Below are positions 7,041 through 16,756 of a DNA stretch of 64,000 bases, piece by piece. The stretch is taken from NCBI GenBank assembly GCA_002365175.1, contig DEZK01000003.1, forward strand, positions 1 to 64,000. The letters run 5' to 3'. The stretch comes from Raskinella chloraquaticus (SeqCode) (GTDB lineage Bacteria > Pseudomonadota > Alphaproteobacteria > Rhizobiales > UBA4765). The notes below the pieces were generated by a model, which made no database searches, had not been told where the DNA came from, and saw nothing but the letters and a program-made list of their open reading frames with translations. Within the stretch, counting starts at the first letter, position 1. Every line of letters begins with the position of its first letter. Both the position numbers and the translations under genes were made by a program.

Positions 7041-9512
7041 ATGGCTCGCACCCCCCGCTCGAAAGCCTCCAAGGAGGCCATGGCTCCCATGGCGCCGGGC
7101 TTGGCTGATGTCCTCAATCCCGGCCTGCGCTCGGGCAATGCCTACGCCTCCGGCGCGGGCTTTGGCGAAGCACGCCAGGCCCCCTTTGAAGCAGGCGCCG
7201 CGCTGCAGACGCGCGAATCGCTGGAACGCCTGCTCGTCGAAGGGCGCCCGGAATTTGCCGACAAGCCATGGGCGCCCCATCGCCCGCCCCGGCCCGACAA
7301 GCTCGAAGGGGGTATTCCGCTCGTCATCAAATCGCCCTTTGAACCTGCCGGCGACCAGCCGCAGGCCATCCGCGAGTTGACCGCCGGCCTGCGCCGCGAT
7401 GAGCGCGATCAGGTGCTGCTCGGCGTCACCGGCTCGGGCAAAACCTTCACCATGGCCAAGATCATCGAGGAAACGCAGCGCCCGGCACTGATCCTGGCGC
7501 CGAACAAGACATTGGCAGCCCAGCTCTACGGCGAGTTCAGGAGCTTTTTCCCCGACAATGCCGTGGAGTATTTCGTCTCCTATTACGATTACTACCAGCC
7601 CGAAGCCTATGTGCCGCGCACCGACACCTATATCGAGAAGGAATCCTCGATCAACGAGCAGATCGACCGCATGCGCCATTCGGCGACCCGCGCGCTCCTT
7701 GAGCGCGACGATGTGGTGATCGTCGCTTCCGTTTCCTGCATCTATGGCATCGGCTCGGTCGAAACCTATACCGCCATGACGTTTGCTCTGAAAATTGGCG
7801 AGAAGATCGACCAGCGGCAATTGCTCGCCGATCTTGTCGCCTTGCAATACAAGCGCCAGGATCTGAACTTCGTGCGCGGTTCGTTTCGTGTGCGCGGCGA
7901 TACGGTGGAGATCTTCCCGGCGCATTACGAGGACCGGGCCTGGCGCATCTCGCTTTTTGGCGACGAGATTGAATCAATCAGTGAATTCGATCCGCTGACG
8001 GGGCATAAATCCAGCGACCTCTCCTTCGTCAAGATGTACGCCAACTCGCATTACGTGACGCCCAAGCCGACGCTTAATCAGGCGATCGCCTCGATCAGGG
8101 CGGAGCTGCGCCAGCGCCTTGATGAGCTGAACGGACAGGCCCGCCTGCTCGAAGCCCAGCGTCTTGAGCAGCGCACCATGTTCGATCTCGAAATGCTGCA
8201 GGCAACCGGCTCGTGCGCGGGCATCGAGAATTATTCGCGCTACCTCACCGGGCGCCGCCCGGGCGAACCGCCGCCGACACTGTTTGAGTACCTGCCTGAC
8301 AACGCCATCGTTTTTGTTGATGAAAGCCACGTCACCGTGCCGCAGATCGGCGGCATGTTCCGTGGCGACTTCCGGCGCAAGGCGACCCTGGCTGAGTATG
8401 GCTTCCGCCTGCCCTCCTGCATGGATAATCGGCCGCTGCGCTTTGAGGAATGGGACGCCATGCGCCCGCAAACGGTGAGTGTTTCCGCCACCCCCAGCCA
8501 TTGGGAAATGACCCAGACGGGCGGCGTGTTTGTGGAGCAGGTCATCCGCCCGACCGGTCTGATCGACCCGCCCGTCGAGATCCGGCCGGCCAGCACGCAG
8601 GTCGATGATCTTCTGGGCGAAATCAAGAAGGTGACCGCCCAGGGCTATCGCACGCTGGTCACCACACTCACCAAGCGCATGGCCGAGGACCTCACCGAAT
8701 ATCTCCACGAGCATGGCGTGAGGGTGCGCTACATGCATTCGGATATTGATACGATCGAGCGCATCGAGATCGTTCGCGACCTGCGGCTGGGTGCCTTTGA
8801 CGTGCTGATTGGCATCAACCTGCTGCGCGAAGGGCTTGATATTCCTGAATGCGCCCTGGTCGCCATTCTGGACGCTGACAAGGAAGGTTTTCTGCGCTCG
8901 GAAACCTCGCTTGTGCAGACCATCGGCCGCGCCGCGCGCAATGTTGATGGCCGCGTCGTGCTTTATGCTGATCGCATGACCGGATCGATGGAGCGCGCCA
9001 TCGCCGAGACCGGCAGGCGTCGCGAGAAGCAGATAGCGTGGAACACGGCGAACGGCATCACGCCCGAGAGCATCAAGAAATCAATCGGTGACATCCTGCA
9101 ATCGGTCTATGAGCGCGACCATGTCCGCGCCGATACCGGCCTTGCCGAGGAAGGGGTCCTCGTTGGCCACAACCTCGAAACGGTGTTGGCCGACATGGAA
9201 AAGCGCATGCGCGATGCCGCCGCCAATCTCGAATTCGAGGACGCAGCAAGGTTGCGTGACGAAGTGAAGCGGCTGCGTGCCGCCGAACTGGCGGTTCTCG
9301 ATGATCCGCTGACGCGCGGGGACGAAGACGGGGCGCGGCGACGGCGCAGCGGCCCGGAGCGCCCGCGCAAACCGACGCTCGACGAGATGGGGCCGCACAA
9401 TCGCGAATTGCCGGTGACCCCCGATGGCTTTGCGGCGCCGGCAAGACCCGAGGCCATCGGGCGCTCGACGCAGGGGCGGGCGGGAGCACGTAAACCCTAT
9501 CGAGGGCGCTGA
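7041..9512 (+). CDS. uvrB: UvrABC system protein B
   Basis: Damage-verifying helicase subunit of nucleotide excision repair; it receives DNA from UvrA and recruits UvrC. The 823-residue protein has Walker A GVTGSGKT at about 128-135, the DNA-inserting beta-hairpin region with SYYDYYQPEAY, the FVDESHVT box, SVSATPSHWE, INLLREGLD, and a C-terminal UVR coiled coil (about 710-750) for UvrC contact. It is longer than the roughly 670 residues of E. coli UvrB because of about 90 extra N-terminal residues and a charged C-terminal tail. The next gene starts on the base after its stop codon. Confidence 0.97.
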   Translation: MARTPRSKASKEAMAPMAPGLADVLNPGLRSGNAYASGAGFGEARQAPFEAGAALQTRESLERLLVEGRPEFADKPWAPHRPPRPDKLEGGIPLVIKSPFEPAGDQPQAIRELTAGLRRDERDQVLLGVTGSGKTFTMAKIIEETQRPALILAPNKTLAAQLYGEFRSFFPDNAVEYFVSYYDYYQPEAYVPRTDTYIEKESSINEQIDRMRHSATRALLERDDVVIVASVSCIYGIGSVETYTAMTFALKIGEKIDQRQLLADLVALQYKRQDLNFVRGSFRVRGDTVEIFPAHYEDRAWRISLFGDEIESISEFDPLTGHKSSDLSFVKMYANSHYVTPKPTLNQAIASIRAELRQRLDELNGQARLLEAQRLEQRTMFDLEMLQATGSCAGIENYSRYLTGRRPGEPPPTLFEYLPDNAIVFVDESHVTVPQIGGMFRGDFRRKATLAEYGFRLPSCMDNRPLRFEEWDAMRPQTVSVSATPSHWEMTQTGGVFVEQVIRPTGLIDPPVEIRPASTQVDDLLGEIKKVTAQGYRTLVTTLTKRMAEDLTEYLHEHGVRVRYMHSDIDTIERIEIVRDLRLGAFDVLIGINLLREGLDIPECALVAILDADKEGFLRSETSLVQTIGRAARNVDGRVVLYADRMTGSMERAIAETGRRREKQIAWNTANGITPESIKKSIGDILQSVYERDHVRADTGLAEEGVLVGHNLETVLADMEKRMRDAAANLEFEDAARLRDEVKRLRAAELAVLDDPLTRGDEDGARRRRSGPERPRKPTLDEMGPHNRELPVTPDGFAAPARPEAIGRSTQGRAGARKPYRGR

Positions 9513-10127
9513 ATGAGCCGGATCGTGTCGACCATCGCCGAGCTGGAAGCCCTGTACGCCATCCCCAATCTGGCCTCGACCGCCAAGGTGGCAGGCCACA
9601 TCACGCCCCAATACCGGCGCTATATCGAAGCCTCTCCCTTCGCAGTTCTGGCTACGACCGGGCCGGAGGGGCTCGACTGTTCGCCGCGCGGTGACCAGCC
9701 GGGCTTCCTGCGCATCATCGACGACAAGACACTCGCCCTGCCCGACCGACATGGCAATAACCGCATCGATTCACTGCGCAATGTGGTGCGCGACCCGCGC
9801 GTGGCGCTCCTCCTTATGATGCCGGGGTCGGGCACGACCATCCGCCTCAACGGCACGGCAATGGTCAATGTTGACCCTGAGCTGCTCGCCTCTTTTGCCG
9901 TCGACGGCAAGGCGCCGCGCAGTGTGCTCGTCATCACAGTTGGCGAGATCTATTTTCAGTGCGCGCGCGCCATCGTCCGCTCCCATCTCTGGGACCCTGC
10001 CCACCATGTTGACGCCAAATCACTTCCAACGCCGGGCGATATTCTGGCGGAAATGAGCGCCGGCGAGGTCGGTGGCGCCGACTATGATGCCGCCTGGCCA
10101 GCCCGCGCTAAGGCGAGCCTGTGGTAA
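9513..10127 (+). CDS. Pyridoxamine 5'-phosphate oxidase family flavoprotein
   Basis: A 204-residue split-barrel FMN-binding protein. The segment ATTGPEGLDCSPRGDQPGF followed by LPDRHGNNRIDSLRN is characteristic of the small PPOX-type oxidoreductases related to MSMEG_1061 rather than of true PdxH. It is expected to bind FMN or F420 and to reduce an unknown small molecule. The ATG starts directly after the uvrB stop codon, suggesting translational coupling. Its stop is 3 bp from the flhA stop on the opposite strand, with no visible terminator. Confidence 0.85.
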   Translation: MSRIVSTIAELEALYAIPNLASTAKVAGHITPQYRRYIEASPFAVLATTGPEGLDCSPRGDQPGFLRIIDDKTLALPDRHGNNRIDSLRNVVRDPRVALLLMMPGSGTTIRLNGTAMVNVDPELLASFAVDGKAPRSVLVITVGEIYFQCARAIVRSHLWDPAHHVDAKSLPTPGDILAEMSAGEVGGADYDAAWPARAKASLW

Positions 10128-10130
10128 TCC

Positions 10131-12263
10131 TCACACGCTCCCGACCGTCTTGAGACGCGCCCGCGGGTGAATTTCCGCTTGGCTCAATACCACGGTTTGC
10201 GCCCGGAAGCGCTCGACAATCTGGCGCACGAAAACGCGGATGCCAGGTGAAACGAGCAGGATCGCCACTTCGCCCTCGCGCGCCGCCTGTTCGAAGGCTT
10301 CGCGCACCGCAGTGATGAATTCATGCAGCCGCGAGGGTGGCATGGCGAGATGGCGGTTATCACCCTCGCCAATGATGGATTCTGCAAAATTCTGTTCCCA
10401 GCGCGGCGTCAGCGCGACAATCGGCAACACACCATTGCCGTTCTGATTGGCCGCACAAAGCTGGCGGGCAAGCCGCGCCCGCACCATTTCAACAATCGCC
10501 TGCGGCTGCCGCGAGCTGCCGATGGCATCAGCAATGCCTTCGAGAATGGTGCTGAGGTCACGGATCGACACCCGCTCCGTGAGCAGCATCTGCAACACAC
10601 GCTGGATGCCGGAGATGGAAATCTGGCTCGGCACCAGATCCTCCACCAGTTTCTGCTGATCGGTGGGAATATCCTTCAAGAGCTTGCTGACGTCAGCATA
10701 GGACAGGAGTTCCGACATATTGGCTTTCAGCACCTCGGTGAGGTGGGTCGACAGCACGGTTGCCGCATCGACCACTGTCAGCCCGCGGAACTGCGCCTCA
10801 TCGCGCAGCGCGTCATCAATCCACGTGCACGGCAACCCGAACGTCGGCTCGATCGTATGCGTTCCGGGCAGATCAACCTGCCCGCCGGACGGGTTCATCA
10901 CCATGAACTGATTGGGATAAAGACGCCCTGTTCCGGCGTTCACTTCCTTCACCTTGATGACATAGCTGTTGGCATCGAGCTGGACGTTGTCGACGATGCG
11001 CACCGCCGGCATCACGAAGCCCATATCGCCGGCAATCTGGCGGCGCAGCGCTTTGATTTGTTCGGTCAACCGGTCATCGCCGATGCTCGCATCAATCAGC
11101 GGTAACAAGCCGTATCCGATCTCGACCCTCAGCTCATCCATCTTGAGGGCGGTGGCAATCGGCTCCTCCGAAGGCGGCGCATTGGCTGCCGCTTCCTCCG
11201 TTTTCTCGGTCATCGCCTTGGTGTCGGCCTTGTTCCTGTTCGAACGCGCGACACGGAAGGCAAGCGTGCCTGACGCCGCCGCCAATCCGACGAAAGGAAT
11301 AGCCGGAATGCCGGGCAGGAGCGCCATCAGCAGCATGACCGCCGCTGCCATGCCAAGCGCGCTTGGATAGTTGGTGAACTGGGTAACGAGCGCAGCGTCG
11401 GCCGACCCGGTGACACCGGCCTTCGACACCAGCAGGCCGGCGGCGATCGAGACGATGAGGGCTGGCACCTGCGACACCAGACCGTCACCAACGGTAAGCA
11501 GCGTGTAGGCCTGCGCAGCCGCCTGGAAACCGATACCCTGCTGTGCAACGCCGATGATCAGGCCACCGATCACGTTGATGAAGGTGATCAGCAGGGCAGC
11601 GATGGCATCGCCCTTGACGAATTTCGAGGCGCCGTCCATGGCGCCGAAGAAAGAGGCTTCATCCTCAAGGTGTTTGCGCCGCGCCTTGGCAGCCTTCTCA
11701 TCGATCAATCCTGCTGACAATTCAGCATCGATCGCCAGCTGCTTGCCCGGCAAGGCGTCGAGGGTGAAGCGCGCCGCAACTTCCGCGATACGGCCCGAAC
11801 CCTTGGTGATGACGACGAAATTGACGATCACCAGAATGGCAAAGACGATGACGCCGATGACGAAATTGCCGCCGATGATGAATTTGCCGAAGGCTTCGAT
11901 CACGGCGCCTGCCGAATTCGTGCCCTCATGTCCGTGACCGAGAATGAGACGGGTTGAGGCAAGGTTCAGCGCCAGCCGCAACAAGGTGGAGATTAGCAGC
12001 ACCGTTGGAAAGGACGAAAATTCCAGCGGCTCGCGGATGAAGAGCGCCGTCATCAGGATCAGCACCGAGGTGATGATCGAGAAGGCAAGCAGCAGGTCGA
12101 GCAGCCAGGCCGGCATCGGGAAGACGAGCACGACGATGATCATCATCACGCCGACACCAAGCGCGATATCGCCGCGTTTCAGCGTGTCGACGACATCCGC
12201 CCAGCTGAACGGCAGGCGTGATCCCGATGATCGTCCGCTGCTGGTGACACTGACATCGGTCAT
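10131..12263 (-). CDS. flhA: Flagellar biosynthesis protein FlhA
   Basis: Core inner-membrane component of the flagellar type III export gate. The 710-residue product has about eight membrane helices in the first 330 residues, the conserved FHIPEP-type cytoplasmic loop region (TKGSGRIAEVAARFTLDAL, then DAELSAGLIDEKAA), and a soluble C-terminal domain that docks chaperone-substrate complexes and passes them to the gate. It stands alone, separated from fliI/fliJ by three non-flagellar genes. A CtrA-like box lies 71 bp upstream of its start, with a hairpin between the two. Confidence 0.97.
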   Translation of the reverse strand: MTDVSVTSSGRSSGSRLPFSWADVVDTLKRGDIALGVGVMMIIVVLVFPMPAWLLDLLLAFSIITSVLILMTALFIREPLEFSSFPTVLLISTLLRLALNLASTRLILGHGHEGTNSAGAVIEAFGKFIIGGNFVIGVIVFAILVIVNFVVITKGSGRIAEVAARFTLDALPGKQLAIDAELSAGLIDEKAAKARRKHLEDEASFFGAMDGASKFVKGDAIAALLITFINVIGGLIIGVAQQGIGFQAAAQAYTLLTVGDGLVSQVPALIVSIAAGLLVSKAGVTGSADAALVTQFTNYPSALGMAAAVMLLMALLPGIPAIPFVGLAAASGTLAFRVARSNRNKADTKAMTEKTEEAAANAPPSEEPIATALKMDELRVEIGYGLLPLIDASIGDDRLTEQIKALRRQIAGDMGFVMPAVRIVDNVQLDANSYVIKVKEVNAGTGRLYPNQFMVMNPSGGQVDLPGTHTIEPTFGLPCTWIDDALRDEAQFRGLTVVDAATVLSTHLTEVLKANMSELLSYADVSKLLKDIPTDQQKLVEDLVPSQISISGIQRVLQMLLTERVSIRDLSTILEGIADAIGSSRQPQAIVEMVRARLARQLCAANQNGNGVLPIVALTPRWEQNFAESIIGEGDNRHLAMPPSRLHEFITAVREAFEQAAREGEVAILLVSPGIRVFVRQIVERFRAQTVVLSQAEIHPRARLKTVGSV

Positions 12264-12306
12264 GCGACATGCCTCGCTCGCCGCAGCATGATGCCACGGT
12301 CAGGTT

Positions 12307-12327
12307 ACCCGGCAATTTTTGCCGGGT
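12307..12327. other. Nine-bp perfect hairpin in the flhA leader region
   Basis: Arms 12307-12315 and 12319-12327 pair perfectly around a TTT loop, 44 bp upstream of the flhA start and just downstream of the CtrA-like box in the flhA direction. If transcription starts near the box, the hairpin would form in the flhA 5' leader. No T-run follows on either side, so a terminator is unlikely. Confidence 0.4.
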
Positions 12328-12333
12328 GCATGG

Positions 12334-12348
12334 TTAAGGAAGCGTTAG
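12334..12348 (-). promoter_or_regulatory. CtrA-like box upstream of flhA
   Basis: TTAA-N7-TTAG on the plus strand. Read towards flhA it is CTAAC-N6-TTAACC, one mismatch from the CtrA consensus TTAA-N7-TTAA. It lies 71 bp before the flhA start codon, a usual place for activation of class II flagellar genes in Caulobacter-type regulation. Confidence 0.55.
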
Positions 12349-12432
12349 GATTGCGCGGTTGCGGATCGTTGGGTCAGGTTTATTCTCGTTATGATCTGAC
12401 AAACGTCCGGCCCTGCCAGGAGTAACATCGCA

Positions 12433-13737
12433 ATGAACCTTCATGCCCTGCTCGCCCGTCGTCATGGCGCTGGCAACCCCGTGCGCGTCGGCCTCATCGG
12501 CGCCGGTAAATTCGGCTCCATGTTTCTGGCGCAGGTGCCGACGATGGCGGGCCTCGAGATTGTCGCCATCGCCGATCTCGACCCCGAGCGCGCCAGGACC
12601 GCTTGCCATACAGTGGGCTGGGACGAAACGCGCTTGCGTCAGACGAGGTTCTACGACAGCGGCAGCCGGTTGATCAGCGAGATGACGCCCGAGGTCGTCA
12701 TCGAGGCAACCGGCCATCCAGCCGCCGGCATCACCCATGCTCTTGGCGCCATAGCTGCCGGTTGTCATGTGGTGATGGTGAATGTCGAGGCGGACGTGCT
12801 GGCTGGCGCTGCTTTGGCGCAAAAGGCGCGCGAGGCCGGGGTGGTTTATTCGATGGCGTATGGCGACCAGCCTGCCCTTGTCTGCGAGATGGTTGATTGG
12901 GCACGCGCTGCCGGTTTTACCGTCACGGCCGCCGGCAAGGGCACAAAATATCTGCCGGCGTTTCACGCGTCGACCCCTGAGACGGTGTGGCAACATTACG
13001 GGCTGACGCCGGACGAGGCGCAGGCTGCCGGCATGAACCCGCAAATGTTCAATTCGTTTCTCGATGGCACCAAATCGGCAATCGAGATGGCGGCGATCGC
13101 CAATGGCACCGGATTGACAGCGCCGGATGATGGCTTGCTCTTTCCGCCCTGCGGCGTTGATGATCTGCCCCATATCTTGCGCGCCAGCAACAATGGCGGC
13201 TGCCTGCCCGCCGACGGCATGGTCGAGGTCGTATCATCACTTGAGCGCGACGGGCGGTCAGTCTTTCGCGATTTGCGCTGGGGTGTCTATGTCGTCATCA
13301 AGGCGTCAAACCCCTATACCTCTGCCTGCTTTCGCCAGTACGGGCTGAAGACGGACGCGAGTGGCCTCTATGCGGCCATGTACAAGCCCTATCACCTGAT
13401 CGGCCTTGAACTGGGCATTTCGGTCCTGTCAGCCGCGTTGCGCCATGAGCCGACCGGCGCGACACGTTTCTATGCCGGTGACTGCGTGGCCGTTGCCAAA
13501 CGCCCGCTGGCTGTCGGCGAAGCGCTCGATGGCGAAGGCGGCTTCACCGTCTGGGGCAAATGCATCACCGCCCGGCGCTCGACCGCCTTGCAGGCATTGC
13601 CCATCGGACTTGCCCACGGCATCCACTTGAAACGACCGGTGCCCGCCGGTGCAATCATCAGCGAAACCGATGTTGAACTCGATGAATCCCGTCTTGATGT
13701 GCGCACAAGGCGTCTTCATACAGCGCTCATTGCCTGA
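12433..13737 (+). CDS. Homoserine-dehydrogenase-like oxidoreductase with C-terminal SAF domain
   Basis: A 434-residue protein of the COG4091 type. The N-terminal Rossmann fold shows VGLIGAGKFGSMF near residue 20 and the following beta-strand acid in VAIADLDPERA, so it should bind NAD(P). The middle is homoserine-dehydrogenase-like (GKGTKYLPAFHASTPE). The C-terminus carries a SAF domain (PLAVGEALDGEGGF through KRPVPAGAIISETDV), also seen in FlgA and sialic acid synthases, which can cause misannotation as FlgA. The substrate is unknown. AGGAG lies 11 bases upstream of the ATG. Confidence 0.8.
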   Translation: MNLHALLARRHGAGNPVRVGLIGAGKFGSMFLAQVPTMAGLEIVAIADLDPERARTACHTVGWDETRLRQTRFYDSGSRLISEMTPEVVIEATGHPAAGITHALGAIAAGCHVVMVNVEADVLAGAALAQKAREAGVVYSMAYGDQPALVCEMVDWARAAGFTVTAAGKGTKYLPAFHASTPETVWQHYGLTPDEAQAAGMNPQMFNSFLDGTKSAIEMAAIANGTGLTAPDDGLLFPPCGVDDLPHILRASNNGGCLPADGMVEVVSSLERDGRSVFRDLRWGVYVVIKASNPYTSACFRQYGLKTDASGLYAAMYKPYHLIGLELGISVLSAALRHEPTGATRFYAGDCVAVAKRPLAVGEALDGEGGFTVWGKCITARRSTALQALPIGLAHGIHLKRPVPAGAIISETDVELDESRLDVRTRRLHTALIA

Positions 13738-13785
13738 GCGTTTCAGCCACCGGTTCGCGCCAGCAGCCACCACACGGGAAGAAGC

Positions 13786-14403
13786 ATGCACACGCTTTAT
13801 TCGATGCAGAATTCAGGGAATTGCTACAAGGTTCGCCTCGTCTGCGCCCATCTCGGCCTGCCCCTGACGCTGGTGGATATCGATACGCTGAAAGGCGAAA
13901 CACGCACGGCTGATTTTCTGGCCATCAATCCTAACGGCAAAGTACCTGTGCTGGCGCTGCCCGACGGGCGCTATCTGGCTGAATCAAGCGCCATGCTCTT
14001 TTATCTTGCCGAAGGCACCAGGCTCCTGCCCGAGGATCGTTTCGAGCGGGCCCAGACACTGCAATGGATGTTCTTCGAACAATACAGCCATGAGCCCTAC
14101 ATCGCCGTGGCCCGCTTCTGGCTCCACCTCGTCAAGGGTGGTCGCGAACTGAAGAAAAACCAGATCGATGAATGGCTGGACCGCGGCTATCAGGCATTGG
14201 GCGTCATGGAGCGCCATCTGGCGAGCGAGCCCTTTTTCGGCGGGCAGCACATGACCATCGCCGACATCGCCCTCTACGGCTATACCCATGTCGCGGGCGA
14301 CGGCGATTTCGATCTCTCGCACTATCCGCTGATCGGAAAATGGCTGGCGCGGGTTGCAGATGAACCCGGACATGTCGATATCACCTGGCGTCCGCCTGCA
14401 TGA
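13786..14403 (+). CDS. Glutathione S-transferase family protein
   Basis: A 205-residue protein with an N-terminal thioredoxin-like domain (MHTLYSMQNSGNCYKVRL; then NPNGKVPVLALPDGRYLAESSAML, whose ES pair contacts glutathione) and an all-helical C-terminal domain ending with MTIADIALYGYTHVA, the usual GST helix-capping box. It probably conjugates or reduces small electrophiles in the cytoplasm; the substrate is not predictable. Its 3' end overlaps the end of the convergent DUF1499 gene by 23 bp. Confidence 0.85.
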   Translation: MHTLYSMQNSGNCYKVRLVCAHLGLPLTLVDIDTLKGETRTADFLAINPNGKVPVLALPDGRYLAESSAMLFYLAEGTRLLPEDRFERAQTLQWMFFEQYSHEPYIAVARFWLHLVKGGRELKKNQIDEWLDRGYQALGVMERHLASEPFFGGQHMTIADIALYGYTHVAGDGDFDLSHYPLIGKWLARVADEPGHVDITWRPPA

Positions 14404-14926
14404 CCGTAAGCTCACGCTCCAGCTTGTGAAGCCAGCGTTCGAGGCGGCGGCGATTGGCGCCGAAATCGATGAGGCCAAATTGCGAGCGCGAATAAAGCGC
14501 CAGCGTCGCGCGACCCTCGGGAAGCGCGTAAAAACGGACTGCAATCGTGTCGGGAAATCGCATCAGCTCTGAACGCTGCACGTAGCGCTCGGCTGGAACG
14601 AGATCATCAGTGTCAACGAGGTTGACATGACGTTCGCGCCCGATCACCCGCCCGAAGGCCGTACGCAATGCCAGTACCGGGACCGGGTAGATGGGCGCCA
14701 CCTTGTCGCTATCGCTCGCGCAACGGTTAGCAGGACAGACGAGCGCATCGTTCCACCGCCAGCGCTGCTGCACAGTGTCGAAGGAGATCGGCCCGAGATC
14801 GGCTTCGCCACCAATCAGACGCAGCGTCTCTTCACGCCCGTAAACAAGCACGACGGCTGCCGCTGCGGCGAGTGCGACGCCAACGATCAGCACGCCGGCG
14901 ACAAAAATATCAGCGATCCGCTTCAC
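14381..14926 (-). CDS. DUF1499 family membrane-anchored protein
   Basis: A 181-residue protein with an N-terminal transmembrane helix (about residues 8-29) followed by a DUF1499 domain. The family signature is visible in the NDALVCPANRC segment and in AVRFYALPEGRATLALYSRSQFGLIDFGANRRRLERWL near the end, described here in two parts: a beta-rich stretch and the DFGxNRRRLxxWL closing motif. Function is unknown; alphaproteobacterial members are often near envelope genes. The start is GTG at 14926 with GGGAG five bases upstream. Confidence 0.75.
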   Translation of the reverse strand: MKRIADIFVAGVLIVGVALAAAAAVVLVYGREETLRLIGGEADLGPISFDTVQQRWRWNDALVCPANRCASDSDKVAPIYPVPVLALRTAFGRVIGRERHVNLVDTDDLVPAERYVQRSELMRFPDTIAVRFYALPEGRATLALYSRSQFGLIDFGANRRRLERWLHKLERELTVMQADAR

Positions 14927-14999
14927 GATATCTCCCGGCGCTCATGCCAGGCGACATCCACACGCACAAAGCGGCAAAAATAGGCAGCGGCCCCGGTGA

Positions 15000-15410
15000 T
15001 CAGCGGTTCGCAGCGCGCAAGCCGGCGATATGATCCATCTCCGCCTGATCGCGTGTTGCCTGGAGGGCACGATCCGCCTCGCGGTCACGCTCATCAAGCA
15101 GCTCGATCTTTTTCATCTCCTCGAACGCTTCCGCGAGTGCGGCGCGCGCAGCGCCAAGCTGGTCCTTGAGGTCATTGGCGGAATTCAGCAGATTTTCGCG
15201 CCGCGTCAGTGCCGCCTTGGCAAATGTCGGGTAGGCGAAATGGGTGATATCATGAATGCCCGCACGGTTCTGCTCCGCCTGGACCTGAACATCGAGTTCA
15301 GCAGCCATGCGCTCGAATTCGGAAATCATGGTTTCGAGCTGCGTCACCTGGCGACGCTTTTCATCGACCTGGAAACGTTTCAGCCGCAGCAGTGTCTCGC
15401 GCGATTTCAT
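15000..15410 (-). CDS. fliJ: Flagellar export protein FliJ
   Basis: A 136-residue, almost wholly alpha-helical coiled-coil protein beginning KSRETLLRLKRFQVDEKRRQV, the FliJ signature. FliJ is the central stalk of the FliI hexamer and links the ATPase to FlhA. It directly follows fliI with a 20-bp gap and is surely cotranscribed. ATG at 15410 is preferred to the adjacent GTG at 15413; GGGAG lies nine bases upstream. Confidence 0.9.
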   Translation of the reverse strand: MKSRETLLRLKRFQVDEKRRQVTQLETMISEFERMAAELDVQVQAEQNRAGIHDITHFAYPTFAKAALTRRENLLNSANDLKDQLGAARAALAEAFEEMKKIELLDERDREADRALQATRDQAEMDHIAGLRAANR

Positions 15411-15430
15411 CACTCTTTACTCCCTCGAAA

Positions 15431-16756
15431 TTATTTCGAGACCTGGCCATCAAGTATCGCCGCGAGTTGGGCATAGCCCTCATCGCGATGGGTGACCTCG
15501 TCCTTCCCTTGCTGCAGGAAAGCTTCGAGGGTGGGCTGAAAGTGAACCGCCTCGTCGACTTGCGGGTTGGATCCAGCCCGGTAGGCGCCAAGACGTATCA
15601 ACTCTTCCATATCCGCGTAGGTTGCCAGCAGCCGCCTTGCCCTTTGCACATAGGACAGGTAGTCGGGATCCACGCTTCTTGGCATTGTGCGCGAAACTGA
15701 TTTCAAAATGTTTATCGCCGGATAGCGACCGCGTTCCGCAATGGCACGCTCCATGACGATATGACCGTCAAGAATGCCGCGCACCGCATCTGCCACCGGT
15801 TCATTGTGATCATCGCCATCAACCAGAACCGTGAAGAGCCCGGTGATCGACCCCTGCCCCTCTTCGCCTGGGCCTGCCCGCTCCAGCAGGCGCGGCAATT
15901 CGGAGAAAACCGTCGGCGTATAGCCTTTGGTGGTCGGCGGCTCGCCGGTCGACAGCCCCACTTCACGCTGCGCCATGGCAAACCGCGTTACCGAATCCAT
16001 CAGGCACAGCACATTCTTGCCCTGATCGCGAAAATACTCGGCAATCGTCAGCGTCATATAGGCTGCCTGCCGGCGCATCAGCGCCGGTTCGTCGGACGTG
16101 GCAACCACCACCACCGATTTGGCGATGCCCTCGGGGCCAAGATCATCTTCGAGGAATTCCTGCACCTCGCGGCCACGCTCGCCAACCAGGCCGATGACCG
16201 CCACATCACACGCCGTGTAGCGCGCCAACATCGACAGCAGCACCGATTTGCCGACGCCCGAACCGGCAAAGATGCCCATACGCTGCCCACCGCAGCAGGT
16301 AAGGAATGTGTTGAGCGCGCGCACCCCAAGATCGATTGGTTCCCCCACCCGCATGCGTCGATGCGCCGGCGGCGGCGAGGCCTTGAGGTGCATGGCGCGC
16401 AGGCCGGGCGCCAGCGCCCCCTTGCCATCGACCGCTTCCCCCATCGCGTTGACAACCCGGCCGAGCCAGTTGTCACCGGGGTACACCGTGCCATCCTCGG
16501 AGATGATAATGGCGCGGCAACCCATACGAACGCCTTCCAGCGCGCCATAAGGCATGCACAGCGCCCGCTCATCGCGAAAACCAACAACTTCGACGGGAAT
16601 CTGGCGGCCCTGCGTGCCTTCAATCAGCAGTCTTGCACCAACCGACATGGCCGCCACCGGGCCAGCCACTTCAAGGAGGAGGCCCTGCACCGTCGCAACG
16701 CGTCCGAAAACCTCGCTGTCGCGAATGGTCCTGATTTCATCGCTGAGCGCCCTCAT
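15431..16756 (-). CDS. fliI: Flagellum-specific ATPase FliI
   Basis: Cytoplasmic hexameric ATPase that unloads substrates for the flagellar type III export gate. The 441-residue protein has Walker A in IFAGSGVGKSVLL near residue 160, Walker B in NVLCLMDSVTRFAM near 250, and GLSTGEPPTTKGYTPTVFS, the stretch shared by FliI, YscN and the F1-ATPase beta subunit. A longer frame starts at a TTG at 16795, but MRALSDEI at 16756 matches the family N-terminus. The gene reads away from ctrA, with 383 bp between them. Confidence 0.95.
   Translation of the reverse strand: MRALSDEIRTIRDSEVFGRVATVQGLLLEVAGPVAAMSVGARLLIEGTQGRQIPVEVVGFRDERALCMPYGALEGVRMGCRAIIISEDGTVYPGDNWLGRVVNAMGEAVDGKGALAPGLRAMHLKASPPPAHRRMRVGEPIDLGVRALNTFLTCCGGQRMGIFAGSGVGKSVLLSMLARYTACDVAVIGLVGERGREVQEFLEDDLGPEGIAKSVVVVATSDEPALMRRQAAYMTLTIAEYFRDQGKNVLCLMDSVTRFAMAQREVGLSTGEPPTTKGYTPTVFSELPRLLERAGPGEEGQGSITGLFTVLVDGDDHNEPVADAVRGILDGHIVMERAIAERGRYPAINILKSVSRTMPRSVDPDYLSYVQRARRLLATYADMEELIRLGAYRAGSNPQVDEAVHFQPTLEAFLQQGKDEVTHRDEGYAQLAAILDGQVSK

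Noticed and set aside
12433..13737. Annotation of the SAF-domain protein as the flagellar chaperone FlgA
   Set aside because: The SAF domain is shared, but the Rossmann fold and homoserine-dehydrogenase-like core rule out FlgA despite the flagellar neighbours.
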